Shown: in pieces, positions 25,392-36,147 of the stretch
How the letters are laid out: every line of letters starts with the position of its first letter
Numbering within the stretch: the first letter of the stretch is position 1
Source of the DNA: Dillenia suffruticosa
Taxonomy: Eukaryota > Streptophyta > Magnoliopsida > Dilleniales > Dilleniaceae
Length of the DNA stretch: 64,000 nucleotides
Reading direction: 5' to 3'
Assembly: GCA_033439265.1 (NCBI GenBank)
Contig: JAVTVX010000002.1
Location: 13,188,174 to 13,252,173, forward strand
Translations under genes and position numbers: made by a program
Notes under the pieces: generated by a model
What the model saw: the letters and a program-made list of their open reading frames with translations, nothing else
Told to the model about the DNA's origin: nothing
Databases searched by the model: none

Positions 25392-25588
25392 ACTATTTAG
25401 GTTTGACATAAATAATTTTATTTTGACTAGTATTTCGAAAATAATACCCGGAATAAAGTTCTAATATCCCTTGTTGCCTTGGGGAGGGGGGAACAGGGTG
25501 GTTCAATTTACCTTTACTTTATTCCAGTATTGTTATCCTAATACTAGTCCAAATAAAATTATTTGCATGAAACCTAATAATTTCTTTT
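25392..25588. mobile_element. Palindromic MITE
   Basis: Two arms of about 65-95 bases are inverted copies. The left arm has TATTTAGGTTTGACATAAAT, AATTTTATTTTGACTAGTAT and GGAATAAAGT; the right arm has the complements ACTTTATTCC, ATACTAGTCCAAATAAAATT and ATGCAAACC-type sequence in mirror order. The G-rich centre lies near 25480-25495. No coding capacity. I could not fix the target duplication, so the superfamily is open. Confidence 0.65.
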
Positions 25589-25669
25589 TACCATAAAGCC
25601 TATGAAAATGCTTTATGCCCTTTATTTCATTCAGTTCGAGACACCAAAAAAAATAAAAAAAAGTTTCAG

Positions 25670-26079
25670 GTTGTGCACAAATTTATGCGGTCCATGGAGG
25701 ATAAGGCAGTGAACATTGTGGACTTATCGTGCGCTGTAGTATATAATATTTTTGGCAAAATTCTAATTTCCAGGGACGTTGTAAGTTTAAAGGATGAAAA
25801 TTTGAGTGGGAAGATAATAGAATTGACAAGGAAAATAATGCTACTGGGCGCAGCTCCAAATATATCAGATATATTTCCAGTTTTAGCTGGATTGGATCTT
25901 CAAAGCATACACAGGAGGAGGAAGGAATTAATGTCGAGAACTCTGACTACATGGAAGCCTATCATCAGAGAAAGGAGGGAAAAGAGGCAGAATGACTTTA
26001 GAAAACAAGACTTCTTGGGTGCAATGATCAGCAACAACTTTACAGATGATCAAATCAATGAAACACTTGTGGTTTGTAA
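25670..26079 (+). pseudogene. Cytochrome P450 exon fragment (CYP71 clan, CYP76/80/706-like)
   Basis: After a splice-acceptor-like TTTCAG at about 25664-25670 the frame reads VVHKFMRSMEDKAVNIVDLS, then NISDIFPVLAGLDLQSIHRR, KRQNDFRKQDFLGAMI and NNFTDDQINETL. This is the middle of a plant A-type P450, from about the C helix to just before the I helix, in one open frame of some 135 codons. It stops before the I-helix AGTDTT motif, and no ExxR, PERF or haem-Cys region follows. A SINE lies directly downstream at 26095. No N-terminal membrane anchor or first part was found upstream. It is an isolated fragment that cannot make an active enzyme; the subfamily call is tentative. Confidence 0.75.
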
Positions 26080-26094
26080 TATATCTCTCACTTT

Positions 26095-26280
26095 TTTTTT
26101 TTTTTTTTTCGTAACTTGACCATCCGATATCCGGAGTTTCGCCCCGACTAATCCGGACCAAAGAGTCTGTTAGGTCTCAATTGAAGGGATCCTCTCCCAA
26201 CAATGTTTTTTCCGTACCCAGTGGGAGTTGAACTCTCGATCTGGTTAAGGAACGAATGTGTTCTTCCCACCTACGCCTGG
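26095..26280 (-). mobile_element. tRNA-derived SINE, family 1, next to the P450 fragment
   Basis: Flanked by perfect 15-bp repeats TATATCTCTCACTTT (26080-26094 and 26281-26295). On the minus strand: GGCGTAGGTGGGAAG (box A-like), GAGAGTTCAACTC (box B-like), a body close to the SINE at 21431, and a poly-A tail seen as poly-T at 26095-26109. Confidence 0.88.
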
Positions 26281-26295
26281 TATATCTCTCACTTT

Positions 26296-27370
26296 CTCTA
26301 GTAAGCAAACAATAGCCCACAACCACAAGCCATCTTACCTTAATCGTAAGCAAGGATGAGACAAAAGACTTAAGCAAGAACCTTGGCTCTTCAGATTAGG
26401 TTAAGCTAAGACAACCAAAACTCAAGGTTGAGTTTTTATCCTGTTTTCTAGTATAATGGATTAAGCATACCAACTGGCCTGCCCTTATGGTTGTGTGAGA
26501 GACGTCCCCACACGGGGGCCGGATATAAGGCTATAAAACAAGAAAGATATGCCTCACTCACAATGGCAAGATTTCTGTAAATTGAATAGATGATTAGCTT
26601 AGTTCACTTCTCTGCCTCCTGTGCCAATATAAATCCCCTGGTTGAATAGATTTTGCCACTTGTTGCTTCATACCTCATGTACTATAAGGTTTCCTAAGTT
26701 TAATGCAGAAAACAGACAAATTTATGCAACACTTAACAGAATATTATCAAGTTGCTTGAGGTATTAAGATTTTCATGGCTATTAATACTCACGGTGTTTG
26801 ACCATGAACTGGCAGGAGTTGTTTGGCGCTGGTGCAGACGCTGGTGCAGACACTGGTGCAGTGGTGGTTGCGTGGGCGAAAAAACGTAGTGGCTGCCCAG
26901 GCCATGCATTCAAAACCCTGACCCAAAACCATCCACCATATATAGTTGATCTGGCCTGGCCTGACTTTATAGTTGGGCTACGATGACAACATTAGGCCCG
27001 AGCTCCGGTTGGGTTGGCTCAATGTCCAAAGTTTTGTGTATGTAAAATCATTATTAAAAATGAAAACTATTTCCCACAAAAAGCTGAAAGTTCTAATGCT
27101 CACAAGTTGGGAATGTCAGCCTCGAGTCTTTCCGCTTCCACCTTTTTCTTAGATCTCTCTCAACCACTAGGTTCCAGAAAAGGTTAATGACAGACATGGA
27201 TATCATCAAACAAAAAAAGACAGAAACAGATTCCAAAGGAAACAATAAAATGCACGAGGTATTAAGAAATGGCAGTACTAATAGTCCAGAGGCCCCCAAT
27301 ATGTATTCTTAAGCAAATGCATTAGCAACCTCACAAGACTATTGATTAAAATATTCCTAGTAAAACCACC
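26296..27370. other. Intergenic stretch
   Basis: No gene recognised. It holds a short imperfect GCTGGTGCAGAC triplication at about 26828-26862. Confidence 0.5.
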
Positions 27371-27850
27371 ACCAAATTGGAATGGATTCCATAAATGAAA
27401 TAAAAATAATAATAATAAGCGTCACAAATAAAATATGCACATACACGTACACATAAACACACATATTTAGTAGAAATAGAGAACCGAAAGGGAGGCAGCC
27501 AGCATGAAAAGAGTTCACAAAATTATTGTTAAACATTGATATCCTGTTAAACATTGAAAAGGAAATGTTTTTTTGTTGCATAAACCACCTTAAATAAAAA
27601 ATATTATTAAATGCTCCAAAGAAAACAAAGTAAAGGCAACTGCTATGCAGCGCCAACCTTACTAAGGAGATTTTGAAGGAGACTTGCGAGACTGCAGAGA
27701 AGGGCATCAAACAAATTACTGTGGAACTGAAGAAGTAACTAAACACTTCTGCCCCTCCCACAGCCCTACAGTTCAGCCGTAATGTTTCCTCTTTTTTCCA
27801 TTTCAAGCGAAGGAATGGAACCACATGGTAGACACTCACTTTTTCATGGT
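27370..27850. repeat. Outlying copy of the SDR/tetraspanin unit (3' flank part)
   Basis: Matches 45000-45600 and 53735-54365 in order: ACACATATTTAG, AGTTCACAAAATT, TTGTTGCATAA, AATGCTCCAAAG and a GACTGCAGAGAAG block. It is the non-coding stretch between the SDR fragment and the tetraspanin 3' exons in the other units. The long minus-strand frame here is not supported as protein. Confidence 0.7.
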
Positions 27851-27879
27851 ATTCTTACAGTTCATCCACAATGAGAAAG

Positions 27880-28372
27880 ACAAAGTAGATATGGAAATTA
27901 TTATTAGCCTCACAGAAGGAAACCTGGACAAGATAATCTCCCCTGGGATTTTTAGGAGGCAAGCTGCAGGAAAATGGATGGCCTTTTAGTTATGTCTGCC
28001 TACAAAATATCTAAAGCTGGCATAAATGCCTATACTAGAATCATAACTCAGAAATTTCCTAGTTATGTGCGACTTGTGCTCATCTAGGAACAGTAAAAAC
28101 AGACATGACACGTAAGATGGGAAGATTGACAGCTAAGGAAGGTGCCAGAGCTCCTGTAGTGCTGGCTTTGCTTCCTGAAGGTAGTCCCTCTGGTCTCTTC
28201 TTTGACGAAATGGAAGTTACTTTTGACAATATGAAGTCCTGGTCGAAAAGTCTAGTCATATTTTATAGAGAAACTCTAAAACTGTTTGCTATAACTGCTA
28301 GTGGATACAATGACTTAACTGCAGAACTCGTCACTTGTAACGGAAGTCCTTCAAATCTGTTTTCATGAAAGT
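27880..28372 (+). pseudogene. Short-chain dehydrogenase/reductase, C-terminal part (SDR fragment 1)
   Basis: Pieces of an SDR of the plant salutaridine reductase/(+)-neomenthol dehydrogenase type (SDR114C) are read in three frames. LTEGNLDKI and GKWMAF correspond to the family's extra loop before the active site. MSAYKISKAGINAYTRI carries the catalytic Yxxx[13 protein letters not shown] follows after a frameshift, then [20 protein letters not shown] and GPSGLFF, the usual C-terminus. The family reduces ketones of terpenes or alkaloids with NADPH in the cytosol. Frameshifts and the lack of the N-terminal half make it a pseudogene. The C-terminal frame stays open for 87 codons (28105-28368), past the normal end. 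Confidence 0.8.
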
Positions 28373-28984
28373 TTCACTCTGGTGTTACACGCTTGTCAGC
28401 ATCTACTGCTATTGAATCATTATCTGTAGTTCCAGTACTACCAAACCAACTAATCCAACGCCATCTAATCTATTGCTATTGAATCACCTTATGGATGGAG
28501 ATATGTAACACACCTTTTGCATACAGTATACCTCTGGTTTGACTTTGTATTTATCCAAAATATTCATCCTTCTATCACCTTATCACAAAGCAATTCTAAT
28601 GTAACAACAGGTTAATTCTAGCTAACAGAAATTAGGGGAAATTACAAATCTGCCAAACATGAAAATCACCTTATATAATTACAATATATAAACACACACA
28701 GCAGGCAAATGAAGTATGTAATACAATATACGATTCACTAAAGACAAGAAAATATGGCAATGATCACGAGAGGTGGTAAATCTCGGCTAATATATATTAT
28801 AAAGAAACAGGTGGTAAATCAAATCAACATGCAAATATCTAAGTGCTCATTTTTGTATATATGTAGAAACGAAAAAAAAAAGGAAGACAAAACAAAACAA
28901 AAAAGGAAAAAAAAAAACAAATAAAAAGAAGAAGAAGAAGAAGATACCAGTTCAGCAGGAAACAGCACAATATGTTAAAGAGCA
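28373..28984. other. Spacer between SDR fragments
   Basis: No coding signal. Mostly A-rich DNA with AAAACAAAAC and GAAGAAGAAG runs near 28870-28945. Confidence 0.5.
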
Positions 28985-29230
28985 TAATGCTTTCCTTTTG
29001 AGTTGTGCTGTTGTTACAGGGTCCAACAAAGGAATCAGACTGAAAGTGTGTCAACAACTAGCATCCAGTGGATTTATAGTCACAATAACAGCAAGAGATA
29101 AGACAAGGTGTATTGAAGCTATCCAAAGCCTTAATGCCTTAGGTCTCTACGATTTTGTTTCTGTAAACCAGATGTACAAATCCTATCTCCCTTGCTTCAA
29201 TTGCAAAATTCATACCAACTCATTATAAGA
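28985..29230 (+). pseudogene. SDR exon 1 fragment (SDR fragment 2)
   Basis: Reads CAVVTGSNKGIRLKVCQQLA, SGFIVTITARDKTR and EAIQSLNALGL, the Rossmann-fold start of the salutaridine reductase/neomenthol dehydrogenase type SDR. The cofactor motif TGxxxGIG is altered to TGSNKGIR, so a key glycine is lost. No ATG lies in frame at the right place. The later part loses the frame, although a HYKKLNIL-type end can be seen after a shift at 29212-29245. Non-functional. Confidence 0.8.
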
Positions 29231-29520
29231 AACTCAATATTCTGGTCAGTCACAAAAAATTATTTTTTCAAGCCAATTCTTACGTGTGCTCATACATCAA
29301 GCGATGCTAAGAAGAAAATCCATTTCTTCCCAATTTCTTCGGAATACACATGGTTCTTGGAATAGATATACAGCAAAAGCTCATCAGAGAACTATCCAGA
29401 ACAAACAAAAAAATCCACTCATGATTGCAAAAACATAGAGCGGGCTATGGTACGAGTGAAATCATAAGAAGAAAATTGGATACTAAACCAGCTAGTTTGG
29501 CTAATAATTTACAAATTACA

Positions 29521-29665
29521 GTGAGATCATCTCCATGAAAGTAAGATTGGAAGATTGACTACTGAGGAAGGTGCTATCCTAGAGCTCCTGTAATGCTGGC
29601 CTCTGTTGCTTGAAGGTGGCCCTTTCTCCTTTTTCTTTAATGAAAATGGATGTCATTAACTTTAC
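29521..29665 (+). pseudogene. SDR C-terminal fragment (SDR fragment 3)
   Basis: Decayed copy of the segment at 28100-28240: GRLTTEEGA, then after a frameshift LLLEGGP and a Phe-rich end. It shows that at least two SDR units were present before the Athila insertion at 30083. Confidence 0.7.
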
Positions 29666-30082
29666 ATGCGGATCTAAATGACCAGTGTCATCAACCTTCT
29701 AAGCAGTAAGTTGGAGAGTTATTTTAATCTCATGTTGAAAAGGAATGCATAGAAAATGCAGTATTTTTCCATATGCAATGGAGACAAATGCACTCAGATC
29801 TATTTTAAGTAACTTTCAAGATCTACTGTCATCCAATTGAAAAACATAACTCCTTCCATGACATTGAATAGAAAAGGTTCTTACATGTTCTCTTTCCCCT
29901 ACAAACCTCACCCTCCCCACCAGAAAAAAGGGGAAAAAAAAGATAATAAATAAATACAACCTTAGATGAAAAACGTTTCCTGGTAAACATGTTCATGGGA
30001 CTCAAATTTCTCCCTTCAGAATATATAACAAATTAGTTACAATCCACAACCATATTTGAAAGGAATATGATAATGCGCAAAA

Positions 30083-31389
30083 TGTTAAATTTATGGTTGG
30101 TATTATAGTTTGATTTTGGATTGTTTAGTGCTCTAATGAATTGTTTTTATGACTTTTTATTTTAGTTGATCAAAATTGGAAGATTGGATCAAAGTGTGAT
30201 TAAGGAGACCGTTTGGAGCTAAATGGTTCAAGGCATTAAAGTTGGGCCTACAAAGGAAAGGAAGAGCCATCAAAAGTGGAAGATTTATTTTTAGTAGAAA
30301 TTTTACTTCAAGTAAATTGTTTTTTAAGGAGTTAATTGTTTTCCTATTTTGGAGGGGTTATCCTAATTTTTAGAGTGGAGGAATCTTTTTAGATCTAGAT
30401 CACAACAAGAAGACTCCTCATTCACCTTGGGAGTCTCACGGCTATATATACCTCTCCAATGTGGGTAGCGGCTGCACACAACACGCAACACTTTTTCTTT
30501 TTCTAGGGTTTTAGTTTTCCTTTTTCATTCAAGTACATTCAAGAACGTGGTTATCACCATGAGTGACTAATTCTTTTCTTCTGATTCAAGGATAATTTTT
30601 ATTCGATTGTCTTCACTGTGAGATTATGTGTTTCATTTAATTTCTTGCCCTTTTAATTCAAGTATTTGTCAATTTTTTATTTATTTATATGAAAAATTAG
30701 TATCGATTAACTTGACAATTTAACTCAATATTAATTTTTTTATTATTATCCAGCATTTCAGTGATCCGTGATTATCATAAATGAATGGTACAAGTAGAAA
30801 CCAGGTTATTTATGTTTACAGGTCTTTCACCGATACTCATGTTTAACCTGAGAAATCGATAGAACAAAATTAAATAATTACAGCTGTCCCAATTACTTAC
30901 ATTTTGGTTTAACTGTTTTCACAGAATTTAATGCTATCATTATATTGATATGGAACGCTATCATATTCAGTCGATCAATGATAAGTTTTGATTGGATGCA
31001 GGGTTTGGTCAATCATTTAGAAAAACACAAGATTTATTACGACTGTCCTGATAAATCTAAGGTTGAATACTTGAATTGCAAAAATAATATTTTTCTTAAC
31101 TCATGATCAATGAAACAATCGAATGTGTGAACCCTTGGATCAGAGTTTGATAGATTGAATTTTTTCTCTAATTTTCAATATTTTTTTGTAGTTGATTTGT
31201 CTCTAAATTTTAAGTTATTAATTTTTGATTTAGAAATTTATTTGAAAAATCCTCCCATTTTATTTTGGCAATAACTAAAAAGTTAAGTTAATTTAGTTCC
31301 CGTGGAATTCGACATGGTACCACTATTGCTACAAGTTGTTTGCATTGAAGGAATCAGTATTAATTTGAGAAATTCGACAAACCCATCCA
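30083..31389 (+). repeat. Athila 5' LTR
   Basis: Pairs with 38230-39537: both share GGAGCTAAATGGTTCAAGGC, AAGACTCCTCA, ATATATACCTCTCCAATGTG and the end TTCGACAAACCC(A/G)TCCA. Numerous substitutions and small indels separate the two. Confidence 0.88.
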
Positions 31390-31474
31390 AATTTTGGTGC
31401 CATTGCCGGGGATCTATTTTAATTTCTTAGTTTGCTTCTTTTTTTTTTACTTGTGTTGCTAATCTCTTTATTTT

Positions 31475-33800
31475 ATGACTCGTTCTTCTCAAGAAGGTAA
31501 ATTGGAATATATTTCCAAAATTGAGAAAACTGCTCGTCGTTTAAGAAAGGAGGCTAGACAGAGGAAAGGTAAGTTACGTCGAAGGGTAAATTTAGATATT
31601 GATCTGACAATTTGTGATAGATCTATTTTTGAAGAAGAAGAGGAAAAGATAGAAAATCGTGAAAGAACTCTGAAGGAGTTGGCTGCGTCAAATCTGAATC
31701 AACAACCCTTGTGCATCGAATACCTAGCTCTTGAGGTAACATTCGAACTCAAATCTAGCTTGATTCATTTGCTTCCTATTTTTTGTGGTCTTCCAGGTGA
31801 GGATCCACATAAACACTTGAAAGAATTCCATGTTCTCTGTTCAAGTATGAACCCCCAAGGTGTTTCCACGTTGTCTGTTCGAGTATGAACCCCCAAGGTG
31901 TAACCAAGGAACAAATCAAATTGTGGGCCTTTCCCTTTTCCCTAAAGATAAGGCGAAAAACTGGTTGTATTATTTACCTCCCAGTTCGATAAATACATGA
32001 AATGAAATGCGGAGATTATTTTTAGAAAATTTTTTCCTGCATCTAGGGTTGCCAAGATAAAAAAAAAAATATGTGGAATCAGACAGATTAACAAAGAGAC
32101 ACTGTATAAATATTTTGAGAGTTTCAAACAACTTTGTGTAAGTTGGCCACATCATCAGCTCTTAATACAATATTTTTATGAAGCACTTCTACACATGGAT
32201 AGGAGTATGGTAGATGCAGCCAGTGGAGGAGTCTTGGTCAATAGAACACCGGAAGAAGCCAGACAGTTGATTTCAAACATGATAGAAAATTCTCAACAAT
32301 TTGGGATGAGAGTGGATAGAGCAACAAAACGTGTCAATGAGGTAAATCACTCAAACCTTAAAAATCAAATTTCTGAACTGACTGCTTTGGTTCATCAGTT
32401 GGTTGTAGGGCAAATGCAGGCAACCAAGGTTTGCGGAATATGCTCAATTTCTGGACATCCGACGGATGTGTCAATCCCTACAAGAAGATCCCACTCATCA
32501 AGCAAATGTCATAGGAGGATTTTCTAGTCAACTTCAAAGGAAGTATGACCCACATTCCACTCATTACAATCTTGGATAAAGAGATTATCCAAACATGAGC
32601 TATGGAAACCAAGGAGGACAGACAAGATATACACCTTAACACTTCAATAGACCAACACCGGCACTTGCACAACCCTCAAATTATTGTATGTCTTTAGAGG
32701 ATATAGTGAAAGCTTTTGCGACTAACACTCAACAAATTCAACAGGAAATGAGAACGAGTATACAGAATTTGGGGAATCAAATCACTCAACTGGCCACCTC
32801 GGTTAGTAACTTGGAAGCTCGAAGCTCAGGGAAACTACCTTCACAAATAGTAGTATAATAAACCATAAGGAGAATGCTAGAGCAATGGTGTTGAGGAATG
32901 GAAAGGAATTGCAATCAACCCCACCATCGCCCAAGAAGGTAGATGAAAAGAAGGATGAAGAGGAAAAGGATGAGGCTGCCAATGAAAATCCTATTAAGGT
33001 AAAATTTGATTCCCCTTCTCCAATGAATTCTGACCCAATTGTGCCACCTTTTCCTAGACATGTAACCAGGCCGGACCAGGCCCGGCCCGGCCCGGTTCAA
33101 GGGCGGTTCCAAGAACCGCGGGCTTGGCTGGCTGCGGTTCCTAGGTCAGTCTGGGCCGGGCCGGGCCGGTTCCAAAATTTTTTTCACTTGAACCGGCCCG
33201 GCCCGCTGAACCGGAACCGGCGGGCCGGTTCACACCGGGCCGGGCCGGTTTGGCCAAACAAGGAGGGGGAAAATTATTTAAAAAATTCAAAAAAAAAGGG
33301 ACAAAGAACCGTTGGAACCGGCCGGGCAGGGCCAGTTCCATGTCTGGGCCGATTCACGGTTCCAAAAAACCTTGAACCGGCCCGGCCTGACCCGCTACAG
33401 TAACCGGTTCGGGTTACTGTAGCATTGGGCCGGTTCACGGGACGGGCTTTTTCCGGGCCAGCCGGGCCGGTTTTCGGGCCCAAACCGGCCCGGGCTCATC
33501 TCTACCTTTTTCCTAGCAAGTTGGAGAGATCCAAGAAGGAAAACTATGAGAATGAGGTTTGGGAAACTTTTAAAAAGGGAGAAATAAACATACCACTATT
33601 GGATGCTATTAAGCAAATTCCAAAATATGCAAAATTTTTGAAGGAATTTTGTACAAATAAAAGAAAGTTCAGAGGTGATGAGAAAATAAATGTGGGGGAG
33701 AATGTATCTGCTGTTATCAAAAGATCTCTACCCGAGAAATGTATGGATTCAGATATGTTTACATTACCATGTGTCATTGGTATAAGGAAATTTGAACATC
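31475..33800 (+). pseudogene. Athila gag remnant
   Basis: The frame from 31475 begins MTRSSQEGKLEYISKIEKTA and continues to LLPIFCGLPGEDPHKHLKEF, the Athila gag core. Further pieces are MVDAASGGVLVNRTPEEARQ (32195 on) and SLEDIVKAFATN-type sequence near 32690. The end, WETFKKGEINIPLLDAIKQI (from about 33562) with KYAKFLKEFCTNKRKF, is the conserved gag/protease linker. A partial tandem duplication around 31840-31890 (TGAACCCCCAAGGTGT twice) and several frameshifts and stops break it. A GC-rich insert at 33058-33508 splits it near its end. Confidence 0.8.
33058..33508. mobile_element. GC-rich hAT-like non-autonomous insertion inside Athila gag
   Basis: About 451 bp composed almost entirely of CCGGCCCGG, GGGCCGG and ACCGGTTC blocks in both orientations, in a sharply AT-rich context. 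It is flanked by the 8-bp repeat TTTCCTAG (33050-33057 and 33509-33516). Removing the insert joins the gag reading VPPFP to SKLERSKKEN, as expected for Athila. An 8-bp duplication suggests hAT. The right end, read inward, TAGAGATGAGCCCGGGCCGG, resembles known plant hAT MITE termini. The left end matches it only loosely. Confidence 0.65.
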
Positions 33801-34335
33801 TATGTTAGATTTAGGAGCATCAATCAATGTTATACCATACTACATTTATATTGCTCTAAATCTAGGTCCTTTGAAGGAAACTGAGTGCTTATTCAACTAG
33901 CTGACCGTTCTATTGTGTATCCAAAAGGGTTTGTTGAAAATGTTTTGATGCAGGTTAACGAGTTAAGTTTTCTAGCAGATTTTTACATTTTGAAAATGGA
34001 GAAAGACACCATTACGAATTCAGCACCACTAATATTAGGGAGACCATTCACGAAGACAACAAAAAGAAAAATAGATGTGAATGAGGACACCCTATCTATC
34101 GAGTTTGACGGCGAGATTGTTAAATTCAATATTTTCGAGGCCATGAGGTACCCAAATAAATGTCATTCGATTTGTTCTGCTAACATCATTGATTCAATCG
34201 TGCAGGAATTTTTTGAAGAAGAAAATGACACAGACCTTGAATTGGATACACAATTAAACATTAAGGAGGAAATGACTAAGACTTGTGAAATTTCAGAGTC
34301 AATATTGAAACCACAACTAAGGTCATTGAATTAGG
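33800..34335 (+). pseudogene. Athila protease region
   Basis: Reads LDLGASINVIPY across a frame change near 33800 (the DxGA aspartic protease site), then QLADRSIVYPKGFVENVLMQ, LILGRPFTKTTKRKIDVNED and NIFEAMRYP, all hallmarks of Athila. Frame breaks separate the active site from the flap region. Confidence 0.8.
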
Positions 34336-34549
34336 GTATACTATTGCCTATTTCTCATAGAAAATTGTTACCTTCTATTTTGCAGGCCCCAAAGTTAGAA
34401 TTGAAGACCTTGTCGGATCGTCTTATGTATGTGTACTTGGGTGATGAAGAAACCTTGCCTGTGATCATAGCAAAAGAATTGACAGATGAACAAGAAACTC
34501 GGCTACTCCAAGTTCTAAAGGAACTCAAGACAGCAATTGGTTAGACTTT

Positions 34550-35870
34550 AGCTGATATAAAGGATATCAGTCCTTCAACTTGTATGCTTTGGATTCTTTT
34601 GGAGGAGGGAGTCAAACTGGTGAGGGAATCACAGAGAAAACTAAATCCAACCATGAAGGAAGTGGTGATGAAGGAAATTCTCAAACTTTTAGATGCAGGA
34701 ATAATCTACCCAATTTCAGACAGCAAGTGGGTGAGTCCAATCCATGTGGTACCAAAGAAAACGGGGATCACAGTGATAAGAAATCAAGACAATGAATTAG
34801 TACCCACGCGAGTGTAAAATGGTTAGCGAATAGTTATTAATTTTAGAAAACTCAATTTAGCCACTAGAAATTATCATTTTTCTCTATCCTTTATCGATCA
34901 AATGTTAGAGAGATTGGCCGAGAAATCATTCTTTTGTTTTCTTGATAGTTTTTCAGGTTATTATCAGATTGTGATTGTACAAGAAAATCAAGAGAATACC
35001 ATATTCACATGCCCATTTGGGACGTTTGCTTATAGGAGGATGCCTTTTGGTCTATGCAATGCCCCAAATACATTTCAAAGATGCATGCTGAGCATTTTTT
35101 CTGAATATATTGAGAAATTCATTGAGTGTTCATGGATGAATTCACTATTTATGGTGATTCATTTGATAATTATTTAGGGCATTTGATAAAAATTCTAAAA
35201 AGGTACATGGAAGCGAACTTGATTTTGTATTATGAAAAATGTCATTTTATAGTGAAGGAAGGCATTGTGCCGAGGCATGTGATTTCTTCTAGGGGTATAG
35301 AAGTAGATAAGACAAAGGTTGATTTGATCAAAAGCTTACCTTACCCTACAAATGTTAAGGAAATATGTGCTTTTCTTGGACATGTAGGTTTTTTTCGCAA
35401 GTTTATTCAGGATTTCTCAAAAATTGCTTTGCCATTGTCCAAGTTGCTTCAAAAGGATGTACCTTTTGAGTTCGGGAAAAATTGCAAGGAAGCATTTGAT
35501 AAGCTCAAGAAGCTATTGACTATTGCACCAATCATTCAACCACCTAATTGGGATTTGCCTTTCAAAATCATGTGTGATACAAGCAATTTTGCTGTAGGAG
35601 CTGTTCTGGGCCAGCGGGTTGATAAAAGGAACTACGTCATCTATTATGCTTCAAGGACATTGAATGCTGCTCAATGCAACTACACCACTACTGAAAAGGA
35701 GCTCTTAGTAATTGTTTTTGTTTTAAATAAATTCATATCAAATTTACTTGGTTCTAAAATGATTGTGTATTCTGATCATGTAGTTTTGAAATATCTATTG
35801 GCCAAAAAGGAGTCAAAACCAAGGCTGATAAGATGGATACTCTTGCACAAGAGTTTGATCTGAAAATCAA
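34550..35870 (+). pseudogene. Athila reverse transcriptase and RNase H
   Basis: RT blocks in order: EILKLLDAGIIYPISDSKWV, VSPIHVVPKKTGI, MLERLAEKSFFCFLDSFSGY, FTCPFGTFAYRRMPFGLCNA and [12 protein letters not shown]. The catalytic pair reads FMDE instead of the expected FMDD, so the active site is altered. The segment around RVCIDYRKLN is broken by a stop and frameshift near 34815. RNase H follows: [34 protein letters not shown] and [11 protein letters not shown]. Decayed and inactive. Confidence 0.88.
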
Positions 35871-36147
35871 GGACCGAAGATTAGCCAAAAACTTGGTAGC
35901 TGATCATTTAAGCAAGCTAGTAAAGGAAGAGGAACCATTACCCATTTCCAGGATTTTTCCTGATGAGCAGTTGTTTCACTCGAAAGGTACTACCCCTTGG
36001 TATGCAGATATTGTGAATTATTTAATCACTCGTATTTCACCTAATCACCTTAGTAAGTCAAGAAAGGAAAAAGTTTGATGTGAGGTAAAATATTGTGTGG
36101 GATGAGACTTATTTGCGAAAATTTTACTCTAACCAAATAATTAGGAG

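Noticed and set aside
27357..27839. 160-codon minus-strand frame
   Set aside because: It spans the non-coding unit block that is full of stops in the other copies, and contains no recognisable domain.
33141..33483. Minus-strand frames rich in Gly, Pro, Ala and Arg
   Set aside because: Artefacts of the CCGG/GGCC repeat insert.
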